From NCBI GenBank assembly GCA_036417435.1, contig CM070908.1, positions 48,331,090 to 48,395,089 on the forward strand: 64,000 nt of DNA. The letters are read 5' to 3'. Below are positions 33,422-44,789 of this stretch, piece after piece. The position numbers and the translations under genes are program-made. The number at the start of each line of letters is the position of its first letter. Position 1 is the stretch's first letter. The notes below the pieces were generated by a model. That model saw nothing but the letters and a program-made list of their open reading frames with translations, did no database searches and was not told the DNA's origin. The DNA comes from Inia geoffrensis. Taxonomy: Eukaryota > Chordata > Mammalia > Artiodactyla > Iniidae.

Positions 33422-33631
33422 GGGCTTCCCTGGTGGCACAGTGGTTGAGAGTCTGCCTGCCGATGCAGGGGACACAGGTTCGTGCCCCAGTCCGGGAAGA
33501 TCCCACATGCCGCGGAGCGGCTGGGCCCGTGAGCCATGGCCGTTGAGCCTGCGCATCTGGAGCCTGTGCTCTGCAACGGGAGAGGCCACAACAGTTAGAG
33601 GCCCATATACCGCAAAAAAAAAAAAAAAAAA
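33422..33631 (+). mobile_element. CHR-2 SINE nested in the L1MA
   Basis: Plus-strand full copy: GGGCTTCCCTGGTGGCACAG head, then TTCGTGCCCCAGTCCGGGAA, GCGGAGCGGCTGGGCCCGTG, and a poly-A tail at 33615-33631. The head keeps the A-box and B-box type tRNA promoter segments. It sits in the spacer between ORF1 and ORF2 of the old L1. Confidence 0.93.
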
Positions 33632-33654
33632 ATCGGGGTTGTTAGAATGCCTTT

Positions 33655-33792
33655 GAACTTAAGAGATCATCAGTTTAAAATAATCATATATATGTGTATA
33701 TATAATCATATATATATATTGCTATATATAAACCTCATAGTAACCACAAACCAAAAATCTATAATAAATACACACACACACACACACACACG
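33655..33792. repeat. AT-rich run and (CA)n microsatellite
   Basis: An AT dinucleotide-rich run (33683-33728) is followed by an uninterrupted (AC) tract at about 33770-33791. Both lie in the L1MA spacer and probably grew from the A/T-rich and CA-rich sequence usual there. Confidence 0.85.
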
Positions 33793-33889
33793 ACATAGGT
33801 ATCCAAACATAACACTAAAGATAGTCATGATATCAAAAGGGAAGAGAGCAAAAGAATAAAAAAGGAACAGAGGAACAAAAAAAGAATTA

Positions 33890-36800
33890 TAAAAACAACC
33901 ACAAAACAATTTCACAGAAGGGCAGTAATTACATACCTATTAATAATTACAGTAAATATAGATAGAGTAAATGTTCAAATCAAAAGACACAGAGTGGCTG
34001 AATAGATTCAAATGCAAGACCCACATTTACGCTGTCTACAGGAGACTTACTTCAAATCTAAAGACATACACAGACTGAAAGTGAGGGGATGGAAAAAGTT
34101 ATTCCATGCAAATGGAAAGGAAAAGAAAGCCTAGGTAGGAATACTTAGAAAAAATAGACTCTAAACAAAGACTCTAACCAGAGACAAAGAAGGATGTTAC
34201 ATAATGATCAAAGGATCAATCCAAGAAGAAGATATGACTGTTGTAAATACGTTTGTACCCAACATGAGAGCCCCTAAATACACAGAACAAATATTAACAA
34301 ACATAAAGAGAGAAACTGACAGCAACACAATCATAGTTGCGGACTTTACCCACTTATGTCAATGGACAGATCATCCAGACAGAATATCAATAAGGAAACA
34401 CTGGCCTTAGTGACACACTAGGTCAGATGGCTATATATATAACGTTCCATCCCAAAGCAGCAGAATACACAATCTTTTCAAGTGAACATGGAACATTCTC
34501 CAGGATAGATCACATGCTTTGCCACAAAACAAGTCTTAGTAAGTTTAAGAAGACTGAAATCATATCAAGCATCTTTTCTGACTGCAATGCTATGAGACTG
34601 GAAATCAATTACCAGAAAAAAAACTGCAAAAACACAAACACATGGAGACTAAATAATGTGCTAATAAACAACCAATGGGTCACTGAAAAAAATCAAAGTA
34701 GAAATTAAAAAATACCTGGAGACAAACGAATACAAAACAAAATAAATATGAAAATGTAATGATCCAAAATCTATGGGACTCAGCAAAAGCAGTTCTAAGA
34801 GGGAAGTTTATAGTGATACAAGCTTACCTCAGGAAGCACAAAAACAAATAAAAAAACCCCAAATCTAACCTTACGCTTAAAGAAATTGGAAAAAGAACAA
34901 ACAAAATGCAAAGTTAGCAGAAGGAAAAAAATTATAAAGATCAGGGAGAAATAAATGATATAGAGACTTAAATAACAATAGAAAAGATCAATGAAGCTAA
35001 GAGCTCATTCTTTGAAAAGATAAACAAAATTGATAAACCATTAGCCAGATTCATGAAGAAAAAAAGAGAGAAGACCTAAATAAATGAAATCAGAAATTAA
35101 AAGGAAAATCAACACCAATGAATACCACAGAAATACAAAGGATCATAAGAGATTGCTATGAACATACATAGGCCAATAAAGTGGAAAACCTAAAAGAAAT
35201 GGACAAATTCTTAGAAATGTACAATCTCCCAATACTGAACCAGGAAGAAATAGAAAATTTCAGTAGACCAATTACCAGTAATGAAATTGAATCAGAAGTA
35301 AAAGAAAACAAAAACAAAACAAAACCTTCCAGCTAACAAAAGTCCAGGACAAGACAGCTTCACAGGTGAATTATATGAAACATTTAGAGAATAGTTAACA
35401 CTTATCATTTTTAAACTATTCCAAAAATTGCAGAGGAATGAATGCCTCCTAATTCATTCCATGATACCCAGACCAGACAAATATATTACAAAAAAAGAAA
35501 ATTACAGGCCAGTATTGCTGATGAACATAGATGCAAAAATCCTCAGCAAAATATTAGCAAGCCAAATTCAACAATGCATTAAAAGGATCATATACCATGA
35601 TCAAGGGAGATTTATCCCAGGGTTGCATGGATTGTTCAATATTTACAAATCAATAAATGTGATACACCATATTGACAAATAGAAGAATAAAAGTCATAAG
35701 ATGATCTCAATAGATGCAGAAAAGGCTTTTGGCAAAGTGGGTATAAAGGGAACATACCTCTACTACATAATAAAGACCATATACGGCAAGCTCTCAGTTA
35801 GCATCATACTCAATGATGAAAAGCTGAAATCATTTCCTCTAAGATCAGGAACAAGATAAAAATGCCCACTATCTCTACTTTTATTCAACACAGTATTGGA
35901 AATCCTAGCCATAGCACTCAGACAAGAAAACAAAAAAGAACTCCAAACTGGAAAAGAATAATTAAAATTGTCACTGCAGATGACATGATACTATATATAG
36001 AAGATCCTAAAGATACACCAAAAAATTATTAGAAGTCATCAATGAATTTTATAAGTTTGCAGGATACAAAATTAATATACAGAAATTTTTTGCATTTCTA
36101 TACATTAACAATGAACTATCAGAAAGAGATATTAAGAAAACAATCCCATGGACAATCACATCAAAAGGATTAAAATACCTAGGAATAAGTCTAACTAAGG
36201 AGGTAAAAGACCTATATTTGGAAATGTAGGTCTATGTTCAATTAATCTATGACAAAGGAGGCAAGAATATATTGGGTTGGCCCCAAATTTCATAACATTG
36301 TAAGGAAAAACCCAAACAAAGTTTTTGGCCAGCCCAATACAATGAGGAAAAGAGAGTCTCTTCAATAAATGGTGTTGGGAAAACTGGACATCTTCATACG
36401 AAAGAATCAAACTGGACTACTTTATCACACCATATACAAAAATAAATTCAAAATGGATGAAAGACTTAAAGGTAAGACCTGAAACCATAAAAATTCCAGA
36501 AGAAAACCTAGGCAGTACACTGTTTCACATAGGTGTTAGCAATATTTTTTTTTGGATATATGCCTCCTCAGGCAAGGGAAACAAAAGTAAAATAAACAAA
36601 TGGGACTACATCAAACTAAAAAGCTTTTGCATAGTGAAAGAAACTATCAACCAAACAAAAAGACCACCTGAATGGGAAATGATATTTGCAAATGATATAT
36701 CCATTAAGAGGTTAATATCCAAAATATGCAACGGACTCATACAACTCAACAACAAAAAACAAAACAAATTAAAAAATGGGCATAGGTTCTGAATAGACAT

Positions 36801-36925
36801 TTTTCCAATGCAAACATACAGATGGCCACTAGGCACATGAAAAGATGCTCAGCATCACTCATCATCAGTGAAATGCAAATCAAAACCACAATTAGATATC
36901 ACCTCACACCTATCAGAAGGGTGAT
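33890..36925 (+). pseudogene. L1MA ORF2 relic
   Basis: Recognisable blocks include the endonuclease part with HPKAAEYTIFSSEHGTFSRID near 34440-34510 and CNAMRLEINYQKK. Reverse transcriptase blocks include [21 protein letters not shown] (35490-35560), [19 protein letters not shown], and a TADDMILYIE palm motif near 35970-36005. The catalytic DD is still encoded, unlike the FADE of the 9122 element. The C-terminal third is joined abruptly to 3'UTR sequence near 36925, so about the last few hundred bases of ORF2 are missing. Stops and frameshifts are numerous. Confidence 0.82.
36272..36337. mobile_element. Mariner-type hairpin MITE inside L1 ORF2
   Basis: The 66-bp element begins TTGGGTTGGCCCCAAATTT and ends GTTTTTGGCCAGCCCAA. 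The ends are near-perfect inverted repeats with a short loop, and TA lies on each side (36270-36271 and 36338-36339). Removing it rejoins the L1 text (GAATATA with CAATGAGG). The pattern matches the small mariner MITEs of cetartiodactyls and is analogous to primate MADE1. It encodes nothing. Confidence 0.9.
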
Positions 36926-37436
36926 TATCAAATTAGATATGGTGACTGATGATGATTAGGTGGTGATCCTTTTGAAGTGTATAGAAATACCAAATCACTA
37001 GGTTGCATACCAGGAACTAACATAGTGTTGTAGGTTGATTATACTTCAATAACAAACAAACAAACTCATAGCAAAAGAGATTAGATTTGTGGTTATCAGA
37101 GTTGGGGGTGGGAACAATTGGATGAAAGTAGCCAAAATGTGCAAACCTCCCGTTATAAGAAAAATGAGTACTAGGGATGTAATATACAACATGATAACTA
37201 ACACTGCTGTATGTTATATATGAAAGGTGTTAAAAGACTTAAATATCACAAGGAAAAATATTTTTTCTTTAATTTTGTATCTATATGAGGTGATGGATAT
37301 TCACTGAGCTTATTGTGATAATCGTTTCATGAAATACATGTCAAATCATTATGCTGTACATCTTAAACTTGTACTGTATGTCAATTATGTGCTGTATATC
37401 AATTATATCTCAATATTACTGGAAGAAAAAACCAAA

Positions 37437-37450
37437 AAAATGAGTGGAAG
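37437..37450. repeat. Target-site duplication, right copy, of the L1MA
   Basis: AAAATGAGTGGAAG, paired with 31289-31302 with one mismatch. Confidence 0.85.
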
Positions 37451-38945
37451 AGAAAAAATAAATAATAACTAAAGATTCTGCCTGATTAAGTCTGGCTAAT
37501 GCCTCCCCATAGCTTTGAAAGATTCTTTTATTTCTAGGAAGGACCTTTTGGAAAGTAGAAGCAAGGGCAAGAGGTAAACACAGACAATCCCAGGGAACAG
37601 CCCTGGCCCCTAATTTCCTTCCTTTTTTCTCTGAGCTGCCAGTTTGAAGGAGAGAAATCCGCTGTCTCCCAGGCAGCCGCAGCCACTGCTGAGAGCAGCA
37701 TCTTATGCCAGTTTCCCTGGCGGCTTCCAAGCCAGCCAGCCAGGCGCTTACCCTGGGTGATGATGTCAGTGCTCTTCGCTCCATCACACCTGGCTCAAGG
37801 AATCAGATAAGCTTCCAGGGAAGAAGCCGAGGAAGGGCACAGTCTTGACAGGTGAACCAAAGACCCTTTTGTTTCCTGGGCTGGAGCTGGCTGCCAGGTT
37901 TGTGGATTTCTGTCAATCAGCGGGCTGCTACCCTTCTCTGCTTCTCTGTTTTCCCAAAAAGAAACCATCATTGATTTGCAAAGATGCTCCAGAGCACATG
38001 AGGCTTTAATGTGAGACGGAAATTGAGCTAGGATTGGGTAGCCACCTCCGTACCTTGGCAGGAGGCCACCTACAGGAGTGGGGCTGATTAATTACGCAGC
38101 CCAGGGAGCTGTTCAGGGAGACAGGTGCTCACTCAGTGGTGACTGAGTCCTGCCTGGTGTCTTTGGCTGGAATTCCTGAGCAGCACTCTTCCAGGTGCAG
38201 TGGGGTCCAGGCAGCATCTCTACGTCCTGGTCTCTCTGGGCAGGTAGCTCACCCGGATCATTGTCCTGTCTGATGCCTTCTCACTTGGGATGCCAGTGAT
38301 TTTAATCCCACCATGGATCCTGCTCTGTGCTTCTGAGGAAACTCACAGTGATATCTTTGAGAGTTAAAACCTTTAAGGAAAATGTTCTTTGTGCCCAGAA
38401 AATCTTGAGCCAATCCTCCTCATTTTGGATCAGCCAAGGTGGCAGTGGCTAAACCCCTGTCTGGCTTTCCCTCGTACCTTGCAGTTTGTTATGTGTGTGG
38501 AGATGGGGAGCAGGGCGAGGGACACTGGGGGCTTCCTCTTTGGATAGGACTTATTCGTTTATAGAGGGCTTTGCATTTTTATGTTAATGCAATTGTTTGC
38601 AGGTCTAGAGAATGTTCTTAAGAATATGCCTTTTAGAAGGAAGGGATAGAGGGCAAGCTGATGCCTCCTTTCTGTGGTGCAAGAGTGAAAAATAACCCCA
38701 GGGCTTTGCTCTGTGTTGCCTGGATGAGCAGCTGGACCGGAATCTGCCCTATCCCAACCGGGCGCCACCCCAGCTCAGCTTCCAGTAGGAATCTGGCCCC
38801 CTCTCCTCTCCATGGGCCTCAGGCCTCCAGTGCCGGCCAGATGGTCTCCCCAGATACCTCCTGTAAGTAGCTGAGCCCCACATCTAGCCTGATACCCAAA
38901 TGGTCTGATTGCTCCCCAGGGACAGAGTTGCTCTCATGCTTCCTT
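37451..38945. other. Unique non-coding DNA, moderately GC-rich
   Basis: No gene is supported, although the base composition and lack of repeats are unlike most of the window. 37590-37900 is described in the findings as a possible conserved regulatory block. Chance frames such as 37416-37787 (minus) have no recognised domain. Confidence 0.5.
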
Positions 38946-38947
38946 TA

Positions 38948-39172
38948 TGACAAGATTTCTCAACTTCAATGTTGACATTTTGGCCCAGATAATTCTTTGT
39001 TGTAGGAAGCTGTCCTGTACATTGCAGGAGGTTTTGCAGCCTCCCTGACCGCCACCCCCTAGATGCCAGTAGTTATGTTCATCCCCCATCGTGACAAACA
39101 ACACTGTATCCGGATATTACCAAATGTCTGGGGGCCTGAAAATTGGCCCTAGTGGGGCACCACTGGTCTATA
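38948..39172 (-). mobile_element. MER20 hAT-Charlie remnant
   Basis: The reverse order of MER20 is seen: TTCTCAACTTCAATGTTGAC, then GATAATTCTTTGTTGTAGGA, GCTGTCCTGTACATTGCAGG, CTAGATGCCAGTAGTTATG and CCAAATGTCTGGGGGCCTG, ending near TGGGGCACCACTGG. Non-autonomous, no transposase. Confidence 0.82.
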
Positions 39173-39919
39173 ACAAGGGAGACTCAGCGTGGATGGCAAT
39201 CAGACTCCATGACCCCATGACAGGTGGCTGCCCAGGACCCTGCAGACATGCCCCAGAGAGACTGGACACCTGAGCACACGTGCCTGCTCTTCCCTCACAG
39301 ATCCCAGGCCTCCATTCTGGTTTATCCAAAAGCAGAGCCCAAGATGTGGGTTCAGACAACAAGGAAACACAAGGGAAAAAGTGAGAAAAGTGAGACTGGA
39401 AACAGAGAAACGTTAATAAAATGTATAGTGAGTAGATTTCTGCTGTAGATGAATGAGGCTCATGGCAGGTAGGACACACAAAGGGACCCAACTTGCAGGA
39501 CAGTCTCTGACCACCATCCTTCTACAGGCAGAAGGAGGGGAGAGTGCTTTCTGCAAATGCCAAGGGGGCTGAAGACTTGTTCTCTGGGGCTCTGAAAGTG
39601 TGACAGTGAAATGTGTATCCTTTCCATGTTCTCTGTTTTCACAAGGAGTGTGTGATTTATTAGGGACGTGTGTGTGAAAGGAGTAGGCGGAGTGTCCCTG
39701 GGACTTCGTATGCAGACAGCATGCTTACTAGATGCTCTGTATTCCAGCAGGTCTGACGAAAGATGGGAGTGAGAGTTAATGCTGTCTTCTGTGAATAAGG
39801 AAATTGAGACGCAGTGTGGAGGGTCTGTAGGGATTTCAGAGACCTTAGCTGGTGTTATGAGAGGCCACAAAAGCCCAGGATTATCACTCTTGCTTATGGT
39901 CAGACAGGTTTGAATGCCG
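39173..39919. other. Unassigned non-coding DNA
   Basis: No gene or clear repeat. Open frames on both strands here lack known domains and overlap each other, which is the pattern of chance frames in GC-moderate DNA. Confidence 0.45.
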
Positions 39920-40180
39920 AGCTGAGTGCTTTGATTAGATAGGAAAAGCCACGGGAAGCTTCAGAGGCTTACCTAGTGAGGAAGTGACAGATGAAAACGG
40001 TGATGGGGGACTTCATTCTTACAGCTGTTGGAGGACAGTTATTCTAGTGGCCACCCAGCTACAGAAAGCATTGAAGTAAGGAGAGACTGGAGTGGCAGAG
40101 ACTAGCCAAGAAGCTGTTACCATAATTCAAGGATAAGTTAGTGGAGACTGCAAAGTCAAATCTGAATCCAGATAAGAATT
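39920..40180 (+). repeat. Old dispersed repeat (copy C)
   Basis: TTACCTAGTGAGGAAGTGAC, AGTTATTCTAGTGGCCACCC and AAGAAGCTGTTACCATAAT parallel the copies at 19500-20240 and 26200-27050 (TCTGGCTGC-like, GAGACCAGTTAGGAGGC-like). Family not identified. Confidence 0.45.
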
Positions 40181-41215
40181 TCAATCTTCTAGCAGCCCTT
40201 TCTAGATCCAAAGTTATTGAGGTGATATCAGCCTATGCTGGTGTCAGTATAGGAAGTGTCCTCTGAAAAGTCCCCCTATAAGCTATGGAGTCAGCTAGAG
40301 CTGCAGCTGGAAAGATCCAGGGTCATCTCCTTCTGTAGTGGCTGGTGTGGATGCCTGCAGAGCCCAGATGGGTCAAGTAGTGTGTGAAGCAGGTCTGATT
40401 TTAACTCAGGCAACCACCTCGCGTGGGCTGGAGTGTCAGGCACTGTCTAGGGTGTTCTGGAAATGTGGTCGCACGTGCTTGTACCAGCTCATGAAAGCCG
40501 ATTGCATAATTACAGGAAATGTGTAAGTTGGCAGAGGTACCAGTGGTCACTTGAAATCAACATGGCAGGGTATTTATACCACTGAAATTGGCAAATAACA
40601 CAAATCAGGGCCCCTTTTCCTCCCGCAGCCCCCCACTGGCCCTGCGACAGATCAGAGCACTCATGCCAAGGTAAAGTTCAGCTGCTGCTCAACGCCAACC
40701 TTGGTGGCCTCAGGGACCTGGGGGCTCATTATTTCCAGATGTTCTAATCTTTTCAAGCGTCAAAACCTTCATTTTATAGGTGATGTAGTGCAGGCCTCGG
40801 TGGCTGTGGCACATTTGAAGAAAAGTGAGGAGGCCAGAGTAGGAGGGCTGAAGGGACAGACACCTCAGTCAAACAGCATATTATTAGTGCCTATTAATGC
40901 TCTAAGAGACATGACCAAATGGCCTCCACAAACAGGGAGAGCCCCAACCATATCCTTCTTCTTCAGCCTGGGCAAGTGACATTTCTTTCATGTTGTTGGG
41001 TTAGATGTACACAGCCAAAGAACTGATGAGAAGAGGTCAGTGGCTCAAGTGACTCAGGGGGTTATTTCCTACTTCAGATGTTCACTCAGTTTCACTGCAG
41101 AGCAACTATAAGTGCAAATATAAGCAAAATTAGACATTCTGAGATTTGACTTTTGGGTAGATCATCAAAATTCTTGAATTCCTCCTGTATCTGTGGAAAC
41201 AAATGGGCAATTTCT
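40181..41215. other. Unassigned non-coding DNA
   Basis: No gene supported. Chance frames at 40338-40526 and 40701-40979 have no recognised motifs. Confidence 0.45.
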
Positions 41216-42185
41216 GTGATCCCTCTTAATTAATTAATTTTTGAAATTTTATTCAAATATAGTTGATTTACCGTGTGTTACTTTCTGCTGTACAGCAAAG
41301 TGACTCAGTTATACATACATACATATGTATATATATATATTCTCATGTTTTTTCCATTATGGTTTGTCACAGAATATTGCGTATAGTTTCCTGTGCTATA
41401 CAGTAGGACCTTGTTGTTTATCCATCCTATATAGTTTGCCTCTGCTAATCCCAAACTCCCATTCCTTCGCTCCCCTACTCTGCCTCCCCCTTGGCAACCA
41501 CAAGTCTGTTCTCCATATCTGTGAGTCTGTTTTTATTTCATAGATATGTTGATTGGTATATTTTAGATTCCACATATAAGTTATATATTGCATTTGCCTT
41601 TCTCGTTCTGACTTACTTCTCTTAGCATGATAATCTCTAGGTCCATCCATGTTGCTGCAAGTAGCATTATTTCATTCTTTTTGAAGGCTGAGTAATATTC
41701 CATTGTATATATACAGCACATCTTCTTTATCCATTCATCCACCGAAGGACATTTAAGTTGTTTCCCTGTCTTGGCTATTGTAAATAGTGCTGCTATGAAC
41801 ATAGGGGTGCATGTATCTTTTCAAATTATAGTTTGGTCTGGGTATATGCTCAGGAGAGGGATTGCTGGATCATATGGCAACTCTATTTTTAGTTTTCTGA
41901 GGAACCTCCATAGTGGCTGCACCAATTTACATTCCCATCAGCAGGGTAAGAGGGTTCCCTTTTCTCCACACCCTCTCCAGCATTTGTTGTTTGTAGACTT
42001 TTTAATGATGGCCATTCTGACCAGTGTGAGGTGGTACCTCATTGTATTTTTGATTTGCATTCCTCTAATAACTAGTGATGTTGAACATATTTTCATGTGC
42101 CTACTGGCCATCTGTATATCTTCTTTGGAGAAATGTCTATTTAGGTCTTCTGCCCATTTTTCGATTGAGGTGATCCCTCTTAATT
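41216..42185 (-). mobile_element. 5'-truncated L1, with perfect 16-bp target-site duplication
   Basis: The duplication GTGATCCCTCTTAATT is at 41216-41231 and 42170-42185. Between them (41232-42169) is the last 0.94 kb of a cetartiodactyl L1 in reverse: 3'UTR up to about 41570, then ORF2 C-terminal sequence. Minus-strand readings include [18 protein letters not shown] and [15 protein letters not shown] near the truncation and [24 protein letters not shown] toward the end. The ORF2 remnant has a few frame breaks. The perfect duplication suggests relative youth. Confidence 0.93.
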
Positions 42186-43165
42186 TAAACCTTGGGAACA
42201 CTTTTGCATGGCTGACCCTTACACAGCCTCAATTCTGTGTCCATAGATCATGATCTCTTACATCCCTCTTTTCCGCGTAATATTTAGAATTTCTTGTCTT
42301 TCTAGGCAACTCACAGGCAAGTGGGGAAGGATCCTAAATTTAGCTAATTTCAAGAGGAAGGCTCTAAAGTACACTGCAGCAGCTACACACATGATGAATA
42401 GCAAAAGAAGGCTTTCCTAATCACCTGTTGTGTGAGAGTACCTTTAAAAGGATGACTTATTTTAAATTAATTGCAAAGACTTTTTGTGATACCGAAGTTT
42501 GAAAGAATTTCTTTACACAGAGAGTAATATAAGCAAGTAGTTAAATTCTTTCTCTTTACATGGGAACTTTAATTAAGGCTTTGTGTTCCATAACCCTGTC
42601 AGATCACTGTCCTGGCTTGGTCTTAAAATAAGTTGTATGGCTTCTTGACCTTTATTGACCTTAGAAGTAGAAGCAAGCCAACTTTTTCTTCCTCAAAGTG
42701 AAAGTAGAAAAGCTCTGAACATTTTAAAACACTGCAGAACTTCCTTGGCTGGTGACTTGGGATCGAGTTAGTGTTCTCTTGGAAGGGCTTGCTTGCTAGC
42801 TTATTAACCACCACTCATGGCCCCTTTAATTGCTCTTTATCTTTACACCACTGAAAGTTCTGTTCTTTCCAAACCCAGTTTAACACGGGAGGCCATCAGA
42901 AAGGGAGTTACTTTATTGACTGTGAACAGCAAGCAGAGCCATACTGTTCATCATTAGATGAAGTCAAACCTTAAAGGAAGGCCACATGTTCCTCCACTGG
43001 TCTCTCTTCTGAGCTCATGGGAGATAGCACTTCTCAGACTCTGTGAGCAGTTGTAACAACGAGTCCTGATCAGGAGTGGCATGTGCTGCTTCCAGGCTAA
43101 CCCATTTATTTGCTGATGCTAGAGCCTCTGCAACACTCTGCCTCTGGTGTGGCAGTTAGTGATTA
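42186..43165. other. Unassigned non-coding DNA
   Basis: No gene or repeat recognised. AT-rich, ordinary complexity. Confidence 0.5.
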
Positions 43166-43179
43166 GCAACATTCAGACT

Positions 43180-43365
43180 GATGGCCTATCCACCAGGGGG
43201 CCTCTGAATGTCTTTGAGAGCACAGTGCCTCCATCCCCCTACCTTTGCTGATCCACAGTGGCCGTGTAGTATAAGCAAGAAATAACTAGTCTTTATTTTA
43301 AGCCACGGAGACTTGGGGGCTATTTGTTACTGCAGGATAACCTGTCCTGTACTGAGTGATATATA
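43180..43365 (+). repeat. Possible MaLR-type LTR 3' end
   Basis: TTTATTTTAAGCCACGGAGA followed by CTTGGGGGCTATTTGTTAC and TGCAGGATAACCTGTCC resembles the 3' end of MLT1/MST-type LTRs (TTTTAAGCCACT then GTTTGTTAC then GCAGCATAACCT). The upstream part is not clear. Low confidence in family. Confidence 0.45.
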
Positions 43366-43550
43366 TACTCAGGAGGCCTGTGATTCTGGGAAAAGTGATG
43401 CAAAGTGGAAGGAAGTGCCTCCTCCCCGACATGCTCTGTTGTTTTCCTTGTCAAGGGATGATGGGGGTGTAAGAGCTCAGAGCGGCCATGGATCATGCAG
43501 AGAATGTATAGCCAGTTTTGATGACCACCACTGCCCTTTTCTCTTTCAGT

Positions 43551-43933
43551 TTTTTTTTTTAAGATTTATTTATTATTTATTTATTTAATTTATTTTTGGC
43601 TGTGTCGGGTCTTAGTTGTGGCATGTGGGATCTTCATTGAGGCATGCGGGATCTTTTGTTGCAAAGCTCGGGCTTCTTTCTAGTTGTGGCATGTGGGTTT
43701 CCTCTTCTCTAGTTGTGGCGCGCAGGCTCCAGAATGCATGGGCTCTGTAGTTGTGGCGCACAGGTTCCAGAGTGCATGGGCTCTGTAGTTTGTGGCACGT
43801 GAGCTCAGTAGTTGTGGCGTGCAGGCTTAGCTGCCCCTCGGCATGTGGGATCTTAGTTCCCCTACCAGGGATTGAACCCTCATCCCCTGCATTGCAAGGC
43901 GGATTCTTTACTACTGACCACCAGGGAAGTCCC
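43551..43933 (-). mobile_element. CHRL SINE with internal repeats
   Basis: The largest CHR copy here, about 383 bp. It has a poly-T/ATTTATTT tail, then GGCTGTGTCGGGTCTTAGTT, several near-tandem TTGTGGCGYGCAGG units, and the head CCACCAGGGAAGTCC at the right. Flanks share TCAGTTTTTT (43547-43556 and 43934-43943). The internal units repeat at roughly 40-bp intervals between 43690 and 43830, which accounts for its extra length relative to the 9454 copy. Confidence 0.88.
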
Positions 43934-43943
43934 TCAGTTTTTT

Positions 43944-44785
43944 CATATTGACATTTGAACTAAGATCCGAGGGGTGGGAAGAAGCCAATATGTTTGTTTG
44001 GGTTGGGGTAAGATTCTCAAGTTAGAAGAGCAAGTGCAAAGCCCCAGAGGTGAGAAAGAGCTTGGTGTGTCAGCCTCTGGGAGAGGGTGAGAAGTTTTCT
44101 ATAATGGGCGCAGAGGGTGCTCTCCCAGGTCCCATTGCCAGCACAGGGCACGTAGTGAGCCAGCTGCTGATGCCTCCCAAGAGCCCCTGCTCTGGACCAT
44201 TGTTCTCTACCACTGGGAGGCACCAAGGACAAAAGGTCATAGCCCCTGCTCTCCCCCGACCAAGGAGCAGTGGCAGCCCACAGCCAGTGATCCGCTGACT
44301 CAAGGAGCCCTGGGCAAGATCACTCTGTTCTGTAGCTTATGTTCCAGAGCTTGCTCTTAGCCTCAATCGGGCCAAAGATGGACTCTACCTGAAATCCCAT
44401 CCTTGAGTCCCTTTCTCCTTTCTAGCCTGCTTCTCTCATTCCACTACACATTTGTTTCTTCAACAAATCATCCTCACCCATCCCTGTCTCAGGCTCTGCT
44501 TCTAGGGAGCTCAACAGAACACATGTAGTTTGATGAGAAAGGGTCCAATGGGCAAACTGTGTGGTAAAACACTACATGCCGCTAACTCCGCTTGGAAGTT
44601 CCTTATAACTACCAGAGTCTTACATCTTCTTAAGTCCTACAGCAGGGACAATGGTTTAACCTCAAATAATCTATGCAACGTTGAGAAGTTAAGAAACCTG
44701 GATATCCAAGAGTCAGGAATTCAGCTACAGACACCTCTTTGCAGTTACTGTTTGTGAAGTCTTGGGAAATACCTCCCTTTCCTCC
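43944..44785. other. Unassigned non-coding DNA
   Basis: No gene supported. A C/G-richer part at 44100-44300 has frames open on both strands without recognised motifs. Confidence 0.45.
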
Positions 44786-44789
44786 TACT

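Larger units (their letters stand above)
31303..37436 (+). mobile_element. L1MA-type LINE, both ends present, decayed
   Basis: The element starts with GGACAAGATGGTGGAGTAGG near 31313. It has a 5'UTR to about 32317, ORF1 at 32318-33159, an intergenic spacer, ORF2 from about 33890 to 36925, and a 3'UTR ending in an A-rich tail at 37436. The 3' end TGTCAATTATGTGCTGTATATC and TCAATTATATCTCAATATTA is of the L1MA8/9 kind. It carries a CHR-2 SINE (33422-33631), an AC microsatellite and a mariner MITE (36272-36337). A 14-bp duplication flanks it. Many stops and frameshifts show it is old. Confidence 0.9.

Noticed and set aside
33422..33631. tRNA-like segment at the SINE heads (A- and B-box type sequence)
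   Set aside because: The sequences are SINE heads with the CHR body attached and lack a tRNA fold with anticodon and acceptor stem, so they are not tRNA genes.
31303..37436. Possible retroviral or active polymerase gene
   Set aside because: The reverse-transcriptase motifs belong to L1 ORF2. There are no LTRs, gag, protease or env, and the frames are broken.
41771..42253. 160-codon plus-strand frame
   Set aside because: It is antisense to the L1 ORF2 C-terminus, extends across the target-site duplication into flanking DNA, and has no domain.
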